Position numbers and translations under genes: made by a program. The notes beneath the pieces are model-generated. The model did no database searches and was not told the origin of the DNA. It was given only the letters and a program-made list of their open reading frames with translations. From Sphingobacterium bambusae (GTDB lineage: Bacteria > Bacteroidota > Bacteroidia > Sphingobacteriales > Sphingobacteriaceae), in contig NZ_CP138332.1 of assembly GCF_033955345.1 (NCBI RefSeq), positions 4,588,001 to 4,652,000 of the forward strand: a stretch of DNA of 64,000 nucleotides, in the 5' to 3' direction. Positions 50,432 to 59,750 of this stretch are shown here, in pieces. Position 1 is the stretch's first letter. Each line of letters opens with the position of its first letter.

Positions 50432-52015
50432 TTAATGTAAGTTGGAAGTGTCTACTTTATTCTTTCCTTGTTTTATAAAAAGTACAAAAGGTACACAGAC
50501 CAAAAACAGCACGCCGAGGTAGAGGAACACATCCATATAGGAGAGGATGGTGGCCTGCTTCATCACCGATCCTTCGATGAGTTGTTGTGCCTTAGCCAAG
50601 GCCTCGTTGGCTGAGAATCCCTTGCTCATGAAGGAAGCCTGCAGACCCTCTATCCGTTGCTGTACCTCAAAACGGGATGGATCGATATGCGATATCAGAT
50701 CGACACGGTGGTGCTGGCTGTCTCGAGAAATAAAGGTGGTGATCAGCGCGATACCAAAAGATCCGCCTAGCTGTCTGCTCATGCCCGTGAAGGAAGCTCC
50801 TTCGCCGATAGCTTTTCCCGATAAGGTGGAGAGGGAAAGCGTCATGACAGGAACGAAAAGCAAGCCTAGACCAACTCCTCGGATAATGAGCGGCCAAAAC
50901 ATATGTTCGCTACCGGTATCGTTGGTGATGATGCTGTACATAAAGAAAGAGTAGCCAAAGAATATACATAGACCTAAGGCAACCATATATTTCTGGGGAA
51001 CGCCTGCCTGTATCATCTTACCGATAAAAGGCATCATCAAGCCCGTCATAATGGAACTCGGAATGAGTAACATACCCGCATCGGTAGCCGTCCAGCCTAG
51101 GATAGACTGTGTATATATAGGAATGATGAAGGTGGAACCAAATAGACCGAACCCGAGGATAAAGCTCATGATGGTACCTATCTGCAGGTTTTTGTCCTTC
51201 AGTACACTAAGGTTGACAATGGGCTTTGCGTAGGTGAGCTCGCGCCAGATAAAGAAGAAAAGCCCAAGAAAAGATAAGACGGAGAGCACTACAATAGTTG
51301 GATCCTCAAACCAGTCGTCTTGCTGTCCATGCTCCAAAACGAACTGTAGGGAGCCAATGAACATAATCAAGAATACCATACCCCACCAATCGACTTCCTT
51401 GGCCGATTGCTTTTGGCCATAGCGTGGACTTTTTACGAGGTAGATGGTCATGATGGTGGCCAAAATACCCAGCGGTACATTGATATAGAAGATGTAAGGC
51501 CACGAGAAGTTGTCTACGATGTATCCACCCAGTGGAGGACCTAACGTTGGGCCTACAATAACGCCCATCCCGTAGATGGCTTGCGCCATGCTGCGTTTTT
51601 CCGGCGGGTAGGTTTCTGTCAAGATGGTCTGTGCGGTCACTAACAATGCGCCGCCGCCCATACCCTGCAAGAAGCGGAAGGCCACCAGTTCCCAAATGTT
51701 GTTGGCATTCCCACATAGAAAGGACGAAATGGTAAACAGGATGATGGAGGCCGCAAAATAGTTGCGGCGTCCAAATTGTTGCGATAGCCAGCTGGTCATC
51801 GGAATGATGATTACATTGGCAATGGCATAGGCCGTGATGACCCAAGCCACGTCGGTCAGGGTGGCGCCTAAGCTACCCTTCATATCGTTGAGCGCCACAT
51901 TGACGATGGTCGTATCGACGATTTCCAAGAGCGCACACAAGATACAGGTGAAGGTAATCAGTATGCGTTTGAAACCGTATTCGACAAGATTATTTTGATC
52001 GGATAAAGGTTCCAT
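50432..52015 (-). CDS. DHA2-family (EmrB/QacA) multidrug efflux transporter
   Basis: This MFS drug:proton antiporter has 527 residues and about 14 transmembrane helices. Signature segments are IVDTTIVNVALNDMKGSLGATLTDVAWVITAYAIAN (motif D1), SWLSQQFGRRNYF (motif A) and RFLQGMGGGALLVTAQTILTETYPPEKRSMAQAIYGMGVIVGPTLGPPLGGYIVD (motifs B/C). It works with the upstream HlyD-type adaptor and TolC-type channel, 3 bp apart from the adaptor gene. Confidence 0.94.
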   Translation of the reverse strand: MEPLSDQNNLVEYGFKRILITFTCILCALLEIVDTTIVNVALNDMKGSLGATLTDVAWVITAYAIANVIIIPMTSWLSQQFGRRNYFAASIILFTISSFLCGNANNIWELVAFRFLQGMGGGALLVTAQTILTETYPPEKRSMAQAIYGMGVIVGPTLGPPLGGYIVDNFSWPYIFYINVPLGILATIMTIYLVKSPRYGQKQSAKEVDWWGMVFLIMFIGSLQFVLEHGQQDDWFEDPTIVVLSVLSFLGLFFFIWRELTYAKPIVNLSVLKDKNLQIGTIMSFILGFGLFGSTFIIPIYTQSILGWTATDAGMLLIPSSIMTGLMMPFIGKMIQAGVPQKYMVALGLCIFFGYSFFMYSIITNDTGSEHMFWPLIIRGVGLGLLFVPVMTLSLSTLSGKAIGEGASFTGMSRQLGGSFGIALITTFISRDSQHHRVDLISHIDPSRFEVQQRIEGLQASFMSKGFSANEALAKAQQLIEGSVMKQATILSYMDVFLYLGVLFLVCVPFVLFIKQGKNKVDTSNLH

Positions 52016-52018
52016 AGT

Positions 52019-53113
52019 TTATTTTACATGAACATCTACGTCTGCATTCATTCCTGGTCTCAGCATAGCAATGACCTCCGGCTTATTGGCAGTTGTAAAT
52101 GTTATTTTAACAGGAAGCCGTTGTACGGTTTTTACAAAGTTTCCGGTAGCATTGTCTGGCGGAAGCAAGGAAAACCGAGAGCCTGTAGCTGGCGAGAACG
52201 ACTGTACCTCGCCTTCGATAATATCATCCGGAAAGGCATCTACTTTGATTTCTACTTTTTGTCCGGCTCTTATTTTGTTCAGCTGGGTTTCTTTAAAATT
52301 GGCTACTACCCAGGTCTCGCTGTTGTTGATAACGTAGAAAAGGGATTGACCGGGGTTGACAAACTGTCCGGGTTGTAGCTTGATGTTGGATACCTGCCCG
52401 TCTACAGCCGCTGTAACTACGGTGTAGGAAAGGTTAAGCTCAGCTGCCTTTAGCATGGCTTTGGCCTTTTCAATATTGGCCTGTGCCACGGAAGTTTGCT
52501 TGCTAGCCACGTCGGTTTTGCTCATAACGGCTGCCTTTTGGGAGCTGCTAGCCTTGCGTTGCTGCTGCAATACTTCCACTTGCTTGTCAGCTTCCAGTTT
52601 GGCCGTCAGTGCCTGCTCATACTGTTGTTTGGTGATCGAGTGGTTTTTGTAAAGGTTGGCATAGCGATCGAAATCGTTGTTGGCCTGCTTAGCGCGAATT
52701 TCGGCTGCTTCGATCGTTCCGGTATTGGAAAGTATCGTCGCATCCGAGATGGCTACATTGGCATTGGTAGCGAAGACATCCGCTTTGGATACCTCCAACG
52801 AGCTCTCGGCAACCAGCACTGCTGCGCGCGCCTCTTGCACACGTACCTCATAGTCTACCGGTTGAATGGTAAACAAGGTATCTCCTTTTTTAACGAGCTG
52901 GTTGTCGTGTACATATACTTGCTCGATGTATCCGCCCACGCGTGGTAGAATGGGCGTGAGGTTGCGCTCTACTTGTGCATCATCTGTGGTTTCGTGCGCT
53001 TGGCTGTGGTTGTATTTATAGATGCCAAATCCGCCGCCCAAAAGGACGACTAGTGCAAATACGATAATGAATTTTTTATTTGCAGGTTTTTTATGTTCTG
53101 TTGTCGTTTCCAT
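52019..53113 (-). CDS. HlyD/EmrA-type membrane fusion protein
   Basis: The periplasmic adaptor has 364 residues. A single N-terminal anchor (FIIVFALVVLLGGGFGIYKY) leads into the lipoyl half-motifs (LTPILPRVGGYIEQVYVHDNQLVKKGDTLFTI; VTAAVDGQVSNIKLQPGQFVNPGQSLFYVI). Between them lies a long coiled-coil hairpin. It bridges the inner-membrane transporter and the outer-membrane channel encoded on either side. Confidence 0.94.
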   Translation of the reverse strand: METTTEHKKPANKKFIIVFALVVLLGGGFGIYKYNHSQAHETTDDAQVERNLTPILPRVGGYIEQVYVHDNQLVKKGDTLFTIQPVDYEVRVQEARAAVLVAESSLEVSKADVFATNANVAISDATILSNTGTIEAAEIRAKQANNDFDRYANLYKNHSITKQQYEQALTAKLEADKQVEVLQQQRKASSSQKAAVMSKTDVASKQTSVAQANIEKAKAMLKAAELNLSYTVVTAAVDGQVSNIKLQPGQFVNPGQSLFYVINNSETWVVANFKETQLNKIRAGQKVEIKVDAFPDDIIEGEVQSFSPATGSRFSLLPPDNATGNFVKTVQRLPVKITFTTANKPEVIAMLRPGMNADVDVHVK

Positions 53114-53127
53114 GTTGTTATACAGGG

Positions 53128-54423
53128 TTATTTAATGTTGAAATGTCCGGTTGCGAGTAATAGGTCGTAATATTTTTCAATAAGGGTCGCTTCGCCAATG
53201 GCGAGGTTGATCTTGCTCTGTAGCTGCTGCACATCTGCCTCAAGTAGATCGTCGGTGTCGGCAACGCCATTCTCATATTTATCTTTCACGATGCGGTAAT
53301 TTTCGTTTGACTGTGCTAGTGCTTCTGCGTAGAGGCTATTTTTCTTCTTGGCCAAGTTGACGTTTTCTTTGGCCTCGTTGATCTCGTTCCTGATCTTGTC
53401 GTTGGTCAGGGCGATGTTGTCATCGATATTGCTTAGCTGCTGCTGTGCCACGCGGATCTTCTTCTTGTTTTTATAGAGGGAGCCGATATCGTATGATACT
53501 CCTAAGCCTATGTTGGCCGCATTGGTCACGGTCACGAGGTTTTGCACGTGCAGCGCCGCGTAACCACCGGTGGCAAACAAGGTCGGGTGGTAGGCCGCTT
53601 TGCTAATCTTCAGCTGGTCTTGTGCCACATCCTTTTGTGATAGCAAAGATTTAATTTCGTTGCGCTCGGCATGATCTTCGACAAGCGATTCATCAACGGG
53701 CTGCACAGCGTCCAAGCTGATGTGCTCAATAACGGTATGCTCGTCAAAGCCCAGTAAGGTATTTAGTTGGTAGTTGATGACCTTCGCATTCTTGAGTGCC
53801 TCTTGATGGGCCACTTTAAAGTTGGATAGCTGCAATTCTGCTTTAAGCAGATCGTTGCGTGCGATGATACCATTCTGTTCCATCGCCTTAAAGTCTACCA
53901 CTTGTTGCTCTGCTTTTTTGATATTCTCGGCAATGAGATCTGCCGTCTGTTGGGCTTGGTATAGACCAAGGTAAAGATGCACGGCATTTAACGAAAGATG
54001 TTCCTTGGAGGCCAAGCTTTCGTAGGCTGTGGCTTTCCAGCTGTCTTCCGCACTTTTGATACCGTTCTTGATCTTTCCACCCGTATACAACGGCATATTG
54101 ATGGATAGCTGGCCAATAAACAGCTGATTGGTGGAGATACCCAAACCATCGCCAGAACCCATCGGCATCTTCAGATCGACGGTGGGATTGTTGATGGCCA
54201 AGTAAGTGCCCGAAATCTTGCTGTCCGGAAGACGGCTGTCCTTCGCCTCTTCGTACTTCAGTTGGCTGGTCTTTACTTGTGCATCCAACAATTTGGCGTT
54301 GGAGGATTGGCTGGCGGCCAACTGAATGACCTCTTCCAGTTCGAGATGTTTTTTCTCTTGTGCAAAGCCGAATACACTTGTCGCTAACAACAGACAAGTT
54401 GTACTCCAATATTTAATTTTCAT
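53128..54423 (-). CDS. TolC-family outer-membrane efflux protein
   Basis: The protein has 431 residues, a signal peptide (YWSTTCLLLATSVFGFAQ) and two OEP repeats rich in coiled coil. LELEEVIQLAASQSSNAKLLDAQVKTSQLKYEEAKDSRLPDSKISG opens the first; NYRIVKDKYENGVADTDDLLEADVQQLQSKIN is the typical end of the second. It forms the outer-membrane exit of the pump. Its start overlaps the TetR stop by 11 bp. Confidence 0.94.
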   Translation of the reverse strand: MKIKYWSTTCLLLATSVFGFAQEKKHLELEEVIQLAASQSSNAKLLDAQVKTSQLKYEEAKDSRLPDSKISGTYLAINNPTVDLKMPMGSGDGLGISTNQLFIGQLSINMPLYTGGKIKNGIKSAEDSWKATAYESLASKEHLSLNAVHLYLGLYQAQQTADLIAENIKKAEQQVVDFKAMEQNGIIARNDLLKAELQLSNFKVAHQEALKNAKVINYQLNTLLGFDEHTVIEHISLDAVQPVDESLVEDHAERNEIKSLLSQKDVAQDQLKISKAAYHPTLFATGGYAALHVQNLVTVTNAANIGLGVSYDIGSLYKNKKKIRVAQQQLSNIDDNIALTNDKIRNEINEAKENVNLAKKKNSLYAEALAQSNENYRIVKDKYENGVADTDDLLEADVQQLQSKINLAIGEATLIEKYYDLLLATGHFNIK

Positions 54424-55027
54424 ATGTTAAAATAGCTTTCAGTATATATTTTAGATGTTTTGTAAGCTCAATTTTGAGGTATTCTTCGAAGCTCATCCCT
54501 TTCGGAATGTCAATAAACTCTTCTATGACCGATTTGTTCATCTTGAAGTTCAGGAAGGTGCCGATCATGCTGGTATGCAATAAGACGGGATCGTAAAAAT
54601 GGAATACTCCTTGTTCTACACCGTAAGAAATGACCTCGCGTAGACACTGGATGTTGTGCCTGCGAAGCTCCTTAAATAGAATGGAGTAGGATTCCCTCTT
54701 TTTGTTGTTGGCTTCGTTGGTCAAAATTTGGTAGAGGTGCAGATCCGAAAATTTGGATTCTACATAATGTTCTACCATTTTCTCCAATCGTAGGAAAGCG
54801 TCCGCTTCGGTATTATATTGGCTGGCATCCAGTTTATAGGCTTCAATGCCATGTTTAATCAATACCTCCAACAGATTTTCTTTCGAATTGAAGTAATAGT
54901 TGATCATGGCCACATTGATTTGCGCACGCTGGGCGATGTCTCTCACGGAGGTCGCATCGAATCCATGCTGTGCGAACAGCGCTTTGGCAATGCCTATAAT
55001 TTCCAGTTGTTTGTTGTTTAATTCCAT
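54413..55027 (-). CDS. TetR-family repressor of the efflux operon
   Basis: From the ATG at 55027 it has 204 residues; the frame reaches 55078, but that would put codons over the operator and the extra residues are not TetR-like. The HTH domain is LEIIGIAKALFAQHGFDATSVRDIAQRAQINVAMINYYFNSKENLLEVLI. It is the first gene of the operon, just after a 20-bp perfect palindrome that is the likely operator, so it should repress itself and the TolC-HlyD-DHA2 genes until a drug binds. Confidence 0.92.
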   Translation of the reverse strand: MELNNKQLEIIGIAKALFAQHGFDATSVRDIAQRAQINVAMINYYFNSKENLLEVLIKHGIEAYKLDASQYNTEADAFLRLEKMVEHYVESKFSDLHLYQILTNEANNKKRESYSILFKELRRHNIQCLREVISYGVEQGVFHFYDPVLLHTSMIGTFLNFKMNKSVIEEFIDIPKGMSFEEYLKIELTKHLKYILKAILTYEN

Positions 55028-55051
55028 GGGATGATTGAAATTTCGGGACAA

Positions 55052-55085
55052 AATTAAACAATTGTTTAATTTAAACAAGTGTTTA
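55052..55085. promoter_or_regulatory. TetR operator pair
   Basis: AATTAAACAATTGTTTAATT (55052-55071) is a perfect 20-bp palindrome. It is followed at 55072-55085 by TAAACAAGTGTTTA, a second copy of the core with two central mismatches. Both lie 25 to 60 bp upstream of the TetR start, the normal place for an autoregulatory operator. Confidence 0.75.
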
Positions 55086-55250
55086 GTTTTTGGTCGGAAT
55101 GAAGATTGCTTTGGGATGATAATTGCCTTGATTCGCTTTTGATTAGGATTGCCTTATTCGATTTAGTTGGTATTTAAGGGAATATATGCTAGCTTTAGAT
55201 AGTAATCAACAGCCTGTTATATGCGGGCTATCTAAAACCTGATGTAGAAT

Positions 55251-57335
55251 ATGATGCTAGCGAAACATCTGTGGCCTTTGGTCTTCACCTTATCGTTTTT
55301 TTCAAGCGAACTCGTTTTCGGACAGCGGCAAAATAAGGCTCCTTTGCGTCCAAACTCTTATATGGAAGTGGCTATAGGCGATATTCAGGCCGAAGGTTGG
55401 CTTCGGCAGCAGCTAGAACGGATGAAAACCGGCCTAACTGGAAATCTGGATGTACGCTACCCAGAGGTGGTGGGCGCACGTAATGCATGGCTGGGAGGCG
55501 ATGGTGATGCTTGGGAACGCGGTCCTTATTGGATTGATGGTTTGCTGCCTTTGGCCTATCAAACGGGCGATAAAGGATTGATCGCCAAAGCTAAATCTTG
55601 GGTAGAGTGGACCTTGCGCAACCAGCGGGAAGATGGCTACTTGGGGCCGCGACCAACAGCGCAGCCGCGACAGGCTGAGGCGGGTATACAACGCGAACCC
55701 TTGGCCGACTGGTGGCCGCGCATGGTGATGCTCAAAGTGCTGAAGCAATATTATGAGGCGACACAGGATAAAAGGGTGTTGCCGGTCTTGACAAACTATT
55801 TCCGCTATCAGCTACGCGAACTTCCGAAGACGCCACTGGATACTTGGACTTTTTGGGCCAATCGGCGTGGAGCAGACAACCTAATGATCGTCTATTGGTT
55901 ATATAATATTACCGGCGACTCCTTTCTGCTTGATTTGGGTAACCTCATCTACACACAGACGTTTCCGTATGAGCGCGTATTCAACAATCCTATGCCCGAG
56001 AAACAATCGGATGTGGCGCACCTTTACCCGTTCAATGTGGGCAACCGCTATCCTTTCGATTCTGCGCTTATCGATCGTCTACATGTAGGGCAATTGCAAA
56101 GTTTTCACTGTGTTAATTTGGCGCAGGGAATCAAGACTCCGGTGATCTTTTTTCAACAAAATCCGGATCCGCAATATGTCGAAGCTGTAAAGCGCGCATT
56201 TATTGATATCGAGCGTTTTCATGGGCAGGCACAGGGCATGTATGGAGGTGATGAGCCGATGCATGGTAACGCTCCTACGCAGGGGATTGAGTTTTGCTCG
56301 GTGGTGGAGATGCTTTTCTCGTTGGAGAGCATGCTGCCCATAACAGGGGAGGTGGCCTTTGCCGATAAGATCGAAAAGATTGCCTACAACGCGATGCCTA
56401 CTCAGGCAACAGATGATTTTGACTATCGACAATATTTTCAGACCGCTAACCAAGTATTGATCAGCAAGGCGAAGCGCAATTTTTTTGAAGATAATAACCA
56501 TGCAGGAACCGATCAATGCTTTGGCCTGTTAACGGGCTATCCCTGTTGTACGGCAAACATGCACCAAGGCTGGCCGAAGTTGGTGCAAAACCTGTGGTAC
56601 CATAGTGCGGATGGCGGTCTAGCGGCCTTGGTTTTCGGCCCTAGCACGCTGGAAACTACCTTGCCTACAGGTAGACGGGTGAAGATCAGCGAAACAACGA
56701 GCTACCCTTTTGAAGATCAGGTAACTTTTCAAATGGAGCTTAAAGGACAAACTGATTTTCCATTTCATATCCGTATTCCTTCTTGGGCCAAAGAGGCCAA
56801 GATTTATGTCAACGAGGTGCTGTGGACCGGCGATGTGCAAGCCGGCAAGATTGCTGTTGTGCAGCGGGTATGGAAAAATGCTGATCAGGTAAGACTAGAG
56901 CTGCCCATGCATATACATACCAGCCGATGGGCAGAGCAATCCATAGCCGTGGAGCGCGGTCCGTTGGTATTTGCGCTAAAAATAAACGAGCGTTGGCGGA
57001 AAGTTAGTGATGCCCAATTTGGTGACTTTTTTGAAGTCTACCCGCAATCCGACTGGAACTATGGTCTCTTGGAGAAAGCGGTACATGCTCCTGAAGCTAA
57101 TTTTAAAGTAGAGCTACGGCCGACTGCAGAGACGGCTTATCCTTGGAACCTACAAAATAGCCCCATTTTATTGAAAACCAAAGCCAAGAAGATCCCGTCG
57201 TGGACGTTGTATAAAAACATGGCAGGGCCGTTGCCGATGCCCTATACCGAGACGAGTGGAGAAGAAGAGGCTATAACCTTAGTGCCCTATGGCTGTTCGA
57301 CCTTGCGGATCACGCAATTGCCGATCGTACATTAG
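55251..57335 (+). CDS. Secreted GH127/GH146-like beta-L-arabinofuranosidase domain protein
   Basis: The protein has 694 residues with a signal peptide (WPLVFTLSFFSSELVFGQ). The catalytic alpha/alpha barrel has GRNAWLGGDGDAWERGPYWIDGLLPLAY-type elements (AWLGGDGDAWERGPYWIDG). Residues expected for GH127 zinc-thiolate chemistry are visible: Glu and Cys in TQGIEFCSVVEML, and the paired Cys in GYPCCTANMHQGWPKL. A C-terminal beta-sandwich follows (FHIRIPSWAKEAKIYVNE). Substrate specificity within GH127/GH146-like families is not certain. It is a lone gene. Confidence 0.85.
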   Translation: MMLAKHLWPLVFTLSFFSSELVFGQRQNKAPLRPNSYMEVAIGDIQAEGWLRQQLERMKTGLTGNLDVRYPEVVGARNAWLGGDGDAWERGPYWIDGLLPLAYQTGDKGLIAKAKSWVEWTLRNQREDGYLGPRPTAQPRQAEAGIQREPLADWWPRMVMLKVLKQYYEATQDKRVLPVLTNYFRYQLRELPKTPLDTWTFWANRRGADNLMIVYWLYNITGDSFLLDLGNLIYTQTFPYERVFNNPMPEKQSDVAHLYPFNVGNRYPFDSALIDRLHVGQLQSFHCVNLAQGIKTPVIFFQQNPDPQYVEAVKRAFIDIERFHGQAQGMYGGDEPMHGNAPTQGIEFCSVVEMLFSLESMLPITGEVAFADKIEKIAYNAMPTQATDDFDYRQYFQTANQVLISKAKRNFFEDNNHAGTDQCFGLLTGYPCCTANMHQGWPKLVQNLWYHSADGGLAALVFGPSTLETTLPTGRRVKISETTSYPFEDQVTFQMELKGQTDFPFHIRIPSWAKEAKIYVNEVLWTGDVQAGKIAVVQRVWKNADQVRLELPMHIHTSRWAEQSIAVERGPLVFALKINERWRKVSDAQFGDFFEVYPQSDWNYGLLEKAVHAPEANFKVELRPTAETAYPWNLQNSPILLKTKAKKIPSWTLYKNMAGPLPMPYTETSGEEEAITLVPYGCSTLRITQLPIVH

Positions 57336-57419
57336 CAGGACCCTAGCGACCCGTAAAGCCATCCATCGGCAAAAGAAAATATTGTCTACTGTTATTTATA
57401 ATTATTCTAAACAATATTG

Positions 57420-57427
57420 TACATTTG
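57420..57427 (+). promoter_or_regulatory. Promoter -7 box of the FecI-type sigma gene
   Basis: TACATTTG matches TAnnTTTG exactly and lies 13 bp before the ATG at 57441, so the leader would be only about 7 nt. The upstream TTTG box is not clear in the AT-rich DNA before it. Confidence 0.4.
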
Positions 57428-57440
57428 CAGACCTCACACA

Positions 57441-57992
57441 ATGGAACAGGCATGGTTGGATATTCGGAATGGCGATAAGCAGCGTTTTATAATGCTGTAC
57501 GATGCACTGTATGAGCCGCTGTTTCACTATGCGCTATCTCTGTGTAAAGATCGCGAAATGGTAAAGGAGTGTATTCACCTGCTGTTTTGCGAACTGTGGG
57601 AATCGCGCGAGCGGCTGCCGGAAGATGTGCGAGATCCCAAATTTTACCTTTTTACTTGGCTCAAGCGTATTGTTTTTAGGCAGTTGAAATCGGCACCGAT
57701 CATGGTTTCGGACTTTGTTGAGGAACCGGCAGAGGAGTCTTTTGAGGACCAGCAGATTGCGATGGAACAGGCCTACGAAATGCAGCAGAAATTAAAAGAG
57801 GCTCTCGCAAAGCTGACCAAAAAGCAGCAGCGCTATATCGACCTCAAATTTTTCCAGAACAAATCGTATGAAGAGATTGCCGCCTTAGAAAATGCTGCTG
57901 TCCGTACGGTTTACAACGTTATTTACGAGGCTATAAAAAACCTTCGCGGGCAAGCATTCCTACTGCTGCTGCTTAGTGGAAGGCTTTGGTAA
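57441..57992 (+). CDS. FecI-like ECF sigma factor
   Basis: From the ATG at 57441 the product has 183 residues. Region 2 is FIMLYDALYEPLFHYALSLCKDREMVKECIHLLFCELWESRERL; region 4 is KLTKKQQRYIDLKFFQNKSYEEIAALENAAVRTVYNVIYEAIKNLRG. It is the group paired with FecR and TonB receptors in Bacteroidota. A GNAT gene on the other strand separates it from fecR by about 750 bp, but the pairing is still likely. It would switch on the receptor genes downstream. Confidence 0.88.
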   Translation: MEQAWLDIRNGDKQRFIMLYDALYEPLFHYALSLCKDREMVKECIHLLFCELWESRERLPEDVRDPKFYLFTWLKRIVFRQLKSAPIMVSDFVEEPAEESFEDQQIAMEQAYEMQQKLKEALAKLTKKQQRYIDLKFFQNKSYEEIAALENAAVRTVYNVIYEAIKNLRGQAFLLLLLSGRLW

Positions 57993-58000
57993 GCCAAGGT

Positions 58001-58507
58001 CTAATCGTTGTCGTAATAGCGCAGTTCTACGTTTTCATCCGGAAGAACCACGTGCTTGCGAAAGGTTAAGCCAAGTCTCTCGATTAGTTTCTGTGATGCG
58101 TAGTTGTCTTGCGTGGTGATGGCCGAGATACGCTTAACGCCATACCGCTCTCCAATGGTTTCTTTGAGATGAGCCGCTGATTCGTAGGCATAGCCTTTGC
58201 CCTCATAGGCTTCGAGAAACGAAAAACCAATATCCATCACATCCAATCCTTCGCGTTCAAAGATGCCTACAGCACCGATTTTTTCTTGGGTCTCGCGCAA
58301 AACAACCACATAGTTTCCAAAGCCCAGCTTATCAAATTGTGGACGGAAACGATTTTGTATATACTGCTCCGCATCTTCTATTGTACGGAGGTTTCGATCG
58401 CCAATAAATTGGATAAACTTAGGCATATTATACAGTTGTAAGAAAAACGCTGCGTCCTCACGCGAGGCCGGCTTCAAAATTAGTCGCTCCGTTTCAAAAT
58501 TCTCCAT
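58001..58507 (-). CDS. GNAT-family N-acetyltransferase (RimJ/RimL type)
   Basis: From the ATG at 58507 it has 168 residues; the frame extends to 58564, but FETERLILKPASREDAAFFLQLYNMP is the family N-terminus. GNAT motifs are VVVLRETQEKIGAVGIFEREGLDVMDIGFSFLEAYEGKGYAYESAAHLKE (acetyl-CoA loop in YEGKGYAYE) and ITTQDNYASQKLIERLGLTF. The substrate is unknown. It lies on the opposite strand between the sigma gene and fecR. Confidence 0.9.
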   Translation of the reverse strand: MENFETERLILKPASREDAAFFLQLYNMPKFIQFIGDRNLRTIEDAEQYIQNRFRPQFDKLGFGNYVVVLRETQEKIGAVGIFEREGLDVMDIGFSFLEAYEGKGYAYESAAHLKETIGERYGVKRISAITTQDNYASQKLIERLGLTFRKHVVLPDENVELRYYDND

Positions 58508-58742
58508 TCTCTGATTTGTGCTTATATATGCTAAAGATATTGTTTTTCTACGCAGCTTTAGCATAGGCTATTATTTCTTCTTGTATTCGTTGCTCATTGT
58601 GAGCTGTCTCCGCAAAATTAGTTGGGTTTTTTTTAAATTAATTTATTGTAAATAAGTGTCTTGAGTTTTTATTTGAATTTTTTCTAAATAAAAACAGGTA
58701 AAAAATAAGGTTTTTCTACACTTCCCTATAAACACAGGCTGT

Positions 58743-59747
58743 ATGAACATGGATAACCCAACTGTAGAAGAGCTGATCAGCGATCAATCGTTCATCGACT
58801 ACTGTTTGCAAGACGACGTCGTTGCGACAGATCGATGGGAGCGGTGGTCGCAAGATGATCCGACACGTAAAAAGTTGCTTGATGAAGCCAAACAGCTGGT
58901 TATAGCGTTGGCCTCGCGGCCCACGGTAGAAGAGATATCTGTGGAAAGAGCTAGGCTGCTTAGATTTTTAGATCAGCAAGAGAGCACGCATCGACGACCC
59001 CTGCGCCGCCTAGCAACCCGACGTTGGATTGCTGCGGCGAGCATCGCATTGGCCGTAGGGTTGGGAGCGATATGGTACTTTCGTCGTCCCACGGCAGTTG
59101 ACGAGGCTAGCGTGGCACTGCTGAAACAGATGGTGCCTGCCGGCAAACTCATGAACCTACGTTTGGCGGATGGCACAGAAGTACGGCTGAGCTCAACATC
59201 TACCTTTGCCTATCCGGCTGCTTTCTCGGATAGCATACGTGTGGTACAGCTGCAGGGCGAGGCTTTCTTTGATGTGGCACATGATGAGACAAAGCCCTTC
59301 ATCATCCAAACGGGTGATTTCTCGATCCGTGTGCTGGGTACAGCTTTTAATGTGCATGCTTTTGAAGAGGATGGGCAGCTACAGGTTTCCCTCTTTCGGG
59401 GGAAGGTTGAAGTGTCTAACCAACAGCTGAAGCAGCTGTTGGAACCAGGACAGGCATTTGTCTATAATAAAGACCATAAAACATTTAAAGTCGAGCCCTT
59501 TGATGCTGATCGCGAGCGAGAACGTATAGAAGGTACCCTCTTCTTTGATAACGCGGATTTCCCCGAAGTAGCACGGCAACTGCGCCGCAAATATGGTATT
59601 GAGGTGCAACCGAATGAGGGTGTACATTTAGCATTTTCCGGTACCATACAACATGAAACCCTCGAGCAGGTGATTGAAAAGCTCAATTTTACAACGAATT
59701 ACCACTTCCTACTAGAATCGAATACCCTTATTGTTAAACAAAAATAA
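58743..59747 (+). CDS. FecR-family anti-sigma factor
   Basis: The protein has 334 residues. A cytosolic N-terminus (SFIDYCLQDDVVATDRWERW) precedes one transmembrane helix (RWIAAASIALAVGLGAIWYF) near residue 95. The periplasmic FecR domain follows (VPAGKLMNLRLADGTEVRLSSTSTFAYPAAF, GEAFFDVAHDETKPFIIQTGDFSIRVLGTAFNVHAF) and the C-terminal domain (GTLFFDNADFPEVARQLRRKYGIEV). It carries signals from the receptor STN domain to the FecI-type sigma factor. The receptor gene begins 3 bp after it. Confidence 0.94.
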   Translation: MNMDNPTVEELISDQSFIDYCLQDDVVATDRWERWSQDDPTRKKLLDEAKQLVIALASRPTVEEISVERARLLRFLDQQESTHRRPLRRLATRRWIAAASIALAVGLGAIWYFRRPTAVDEASVALLKQMVPAGKLMNLRLADGTEVRLSSTSTFAYPAAFSDSIRVVQLQGEAFFDVAHDETKPFIIQTGDFSIRVLGTAFNVHAFEEDGQLQVSLFRGKVEVSNQQLKQLLEPGQAFVYNKDHKTFKVEPFDADRERERIEGTLFFDNADFPEVARQLRRKYGIEVQPNEGVHLAFSGTIQHETLEQVIEKLNFTTNYHFLLESNTLIVKQK

Positions 59748-59750
59748 AAA

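Noticed and set aside
50206..50478. 90-codon frame upstream of the TetR gene
   Set aside because: Runs through the efflux-operon terminator and into the antisense of the transporter gene; not credible.
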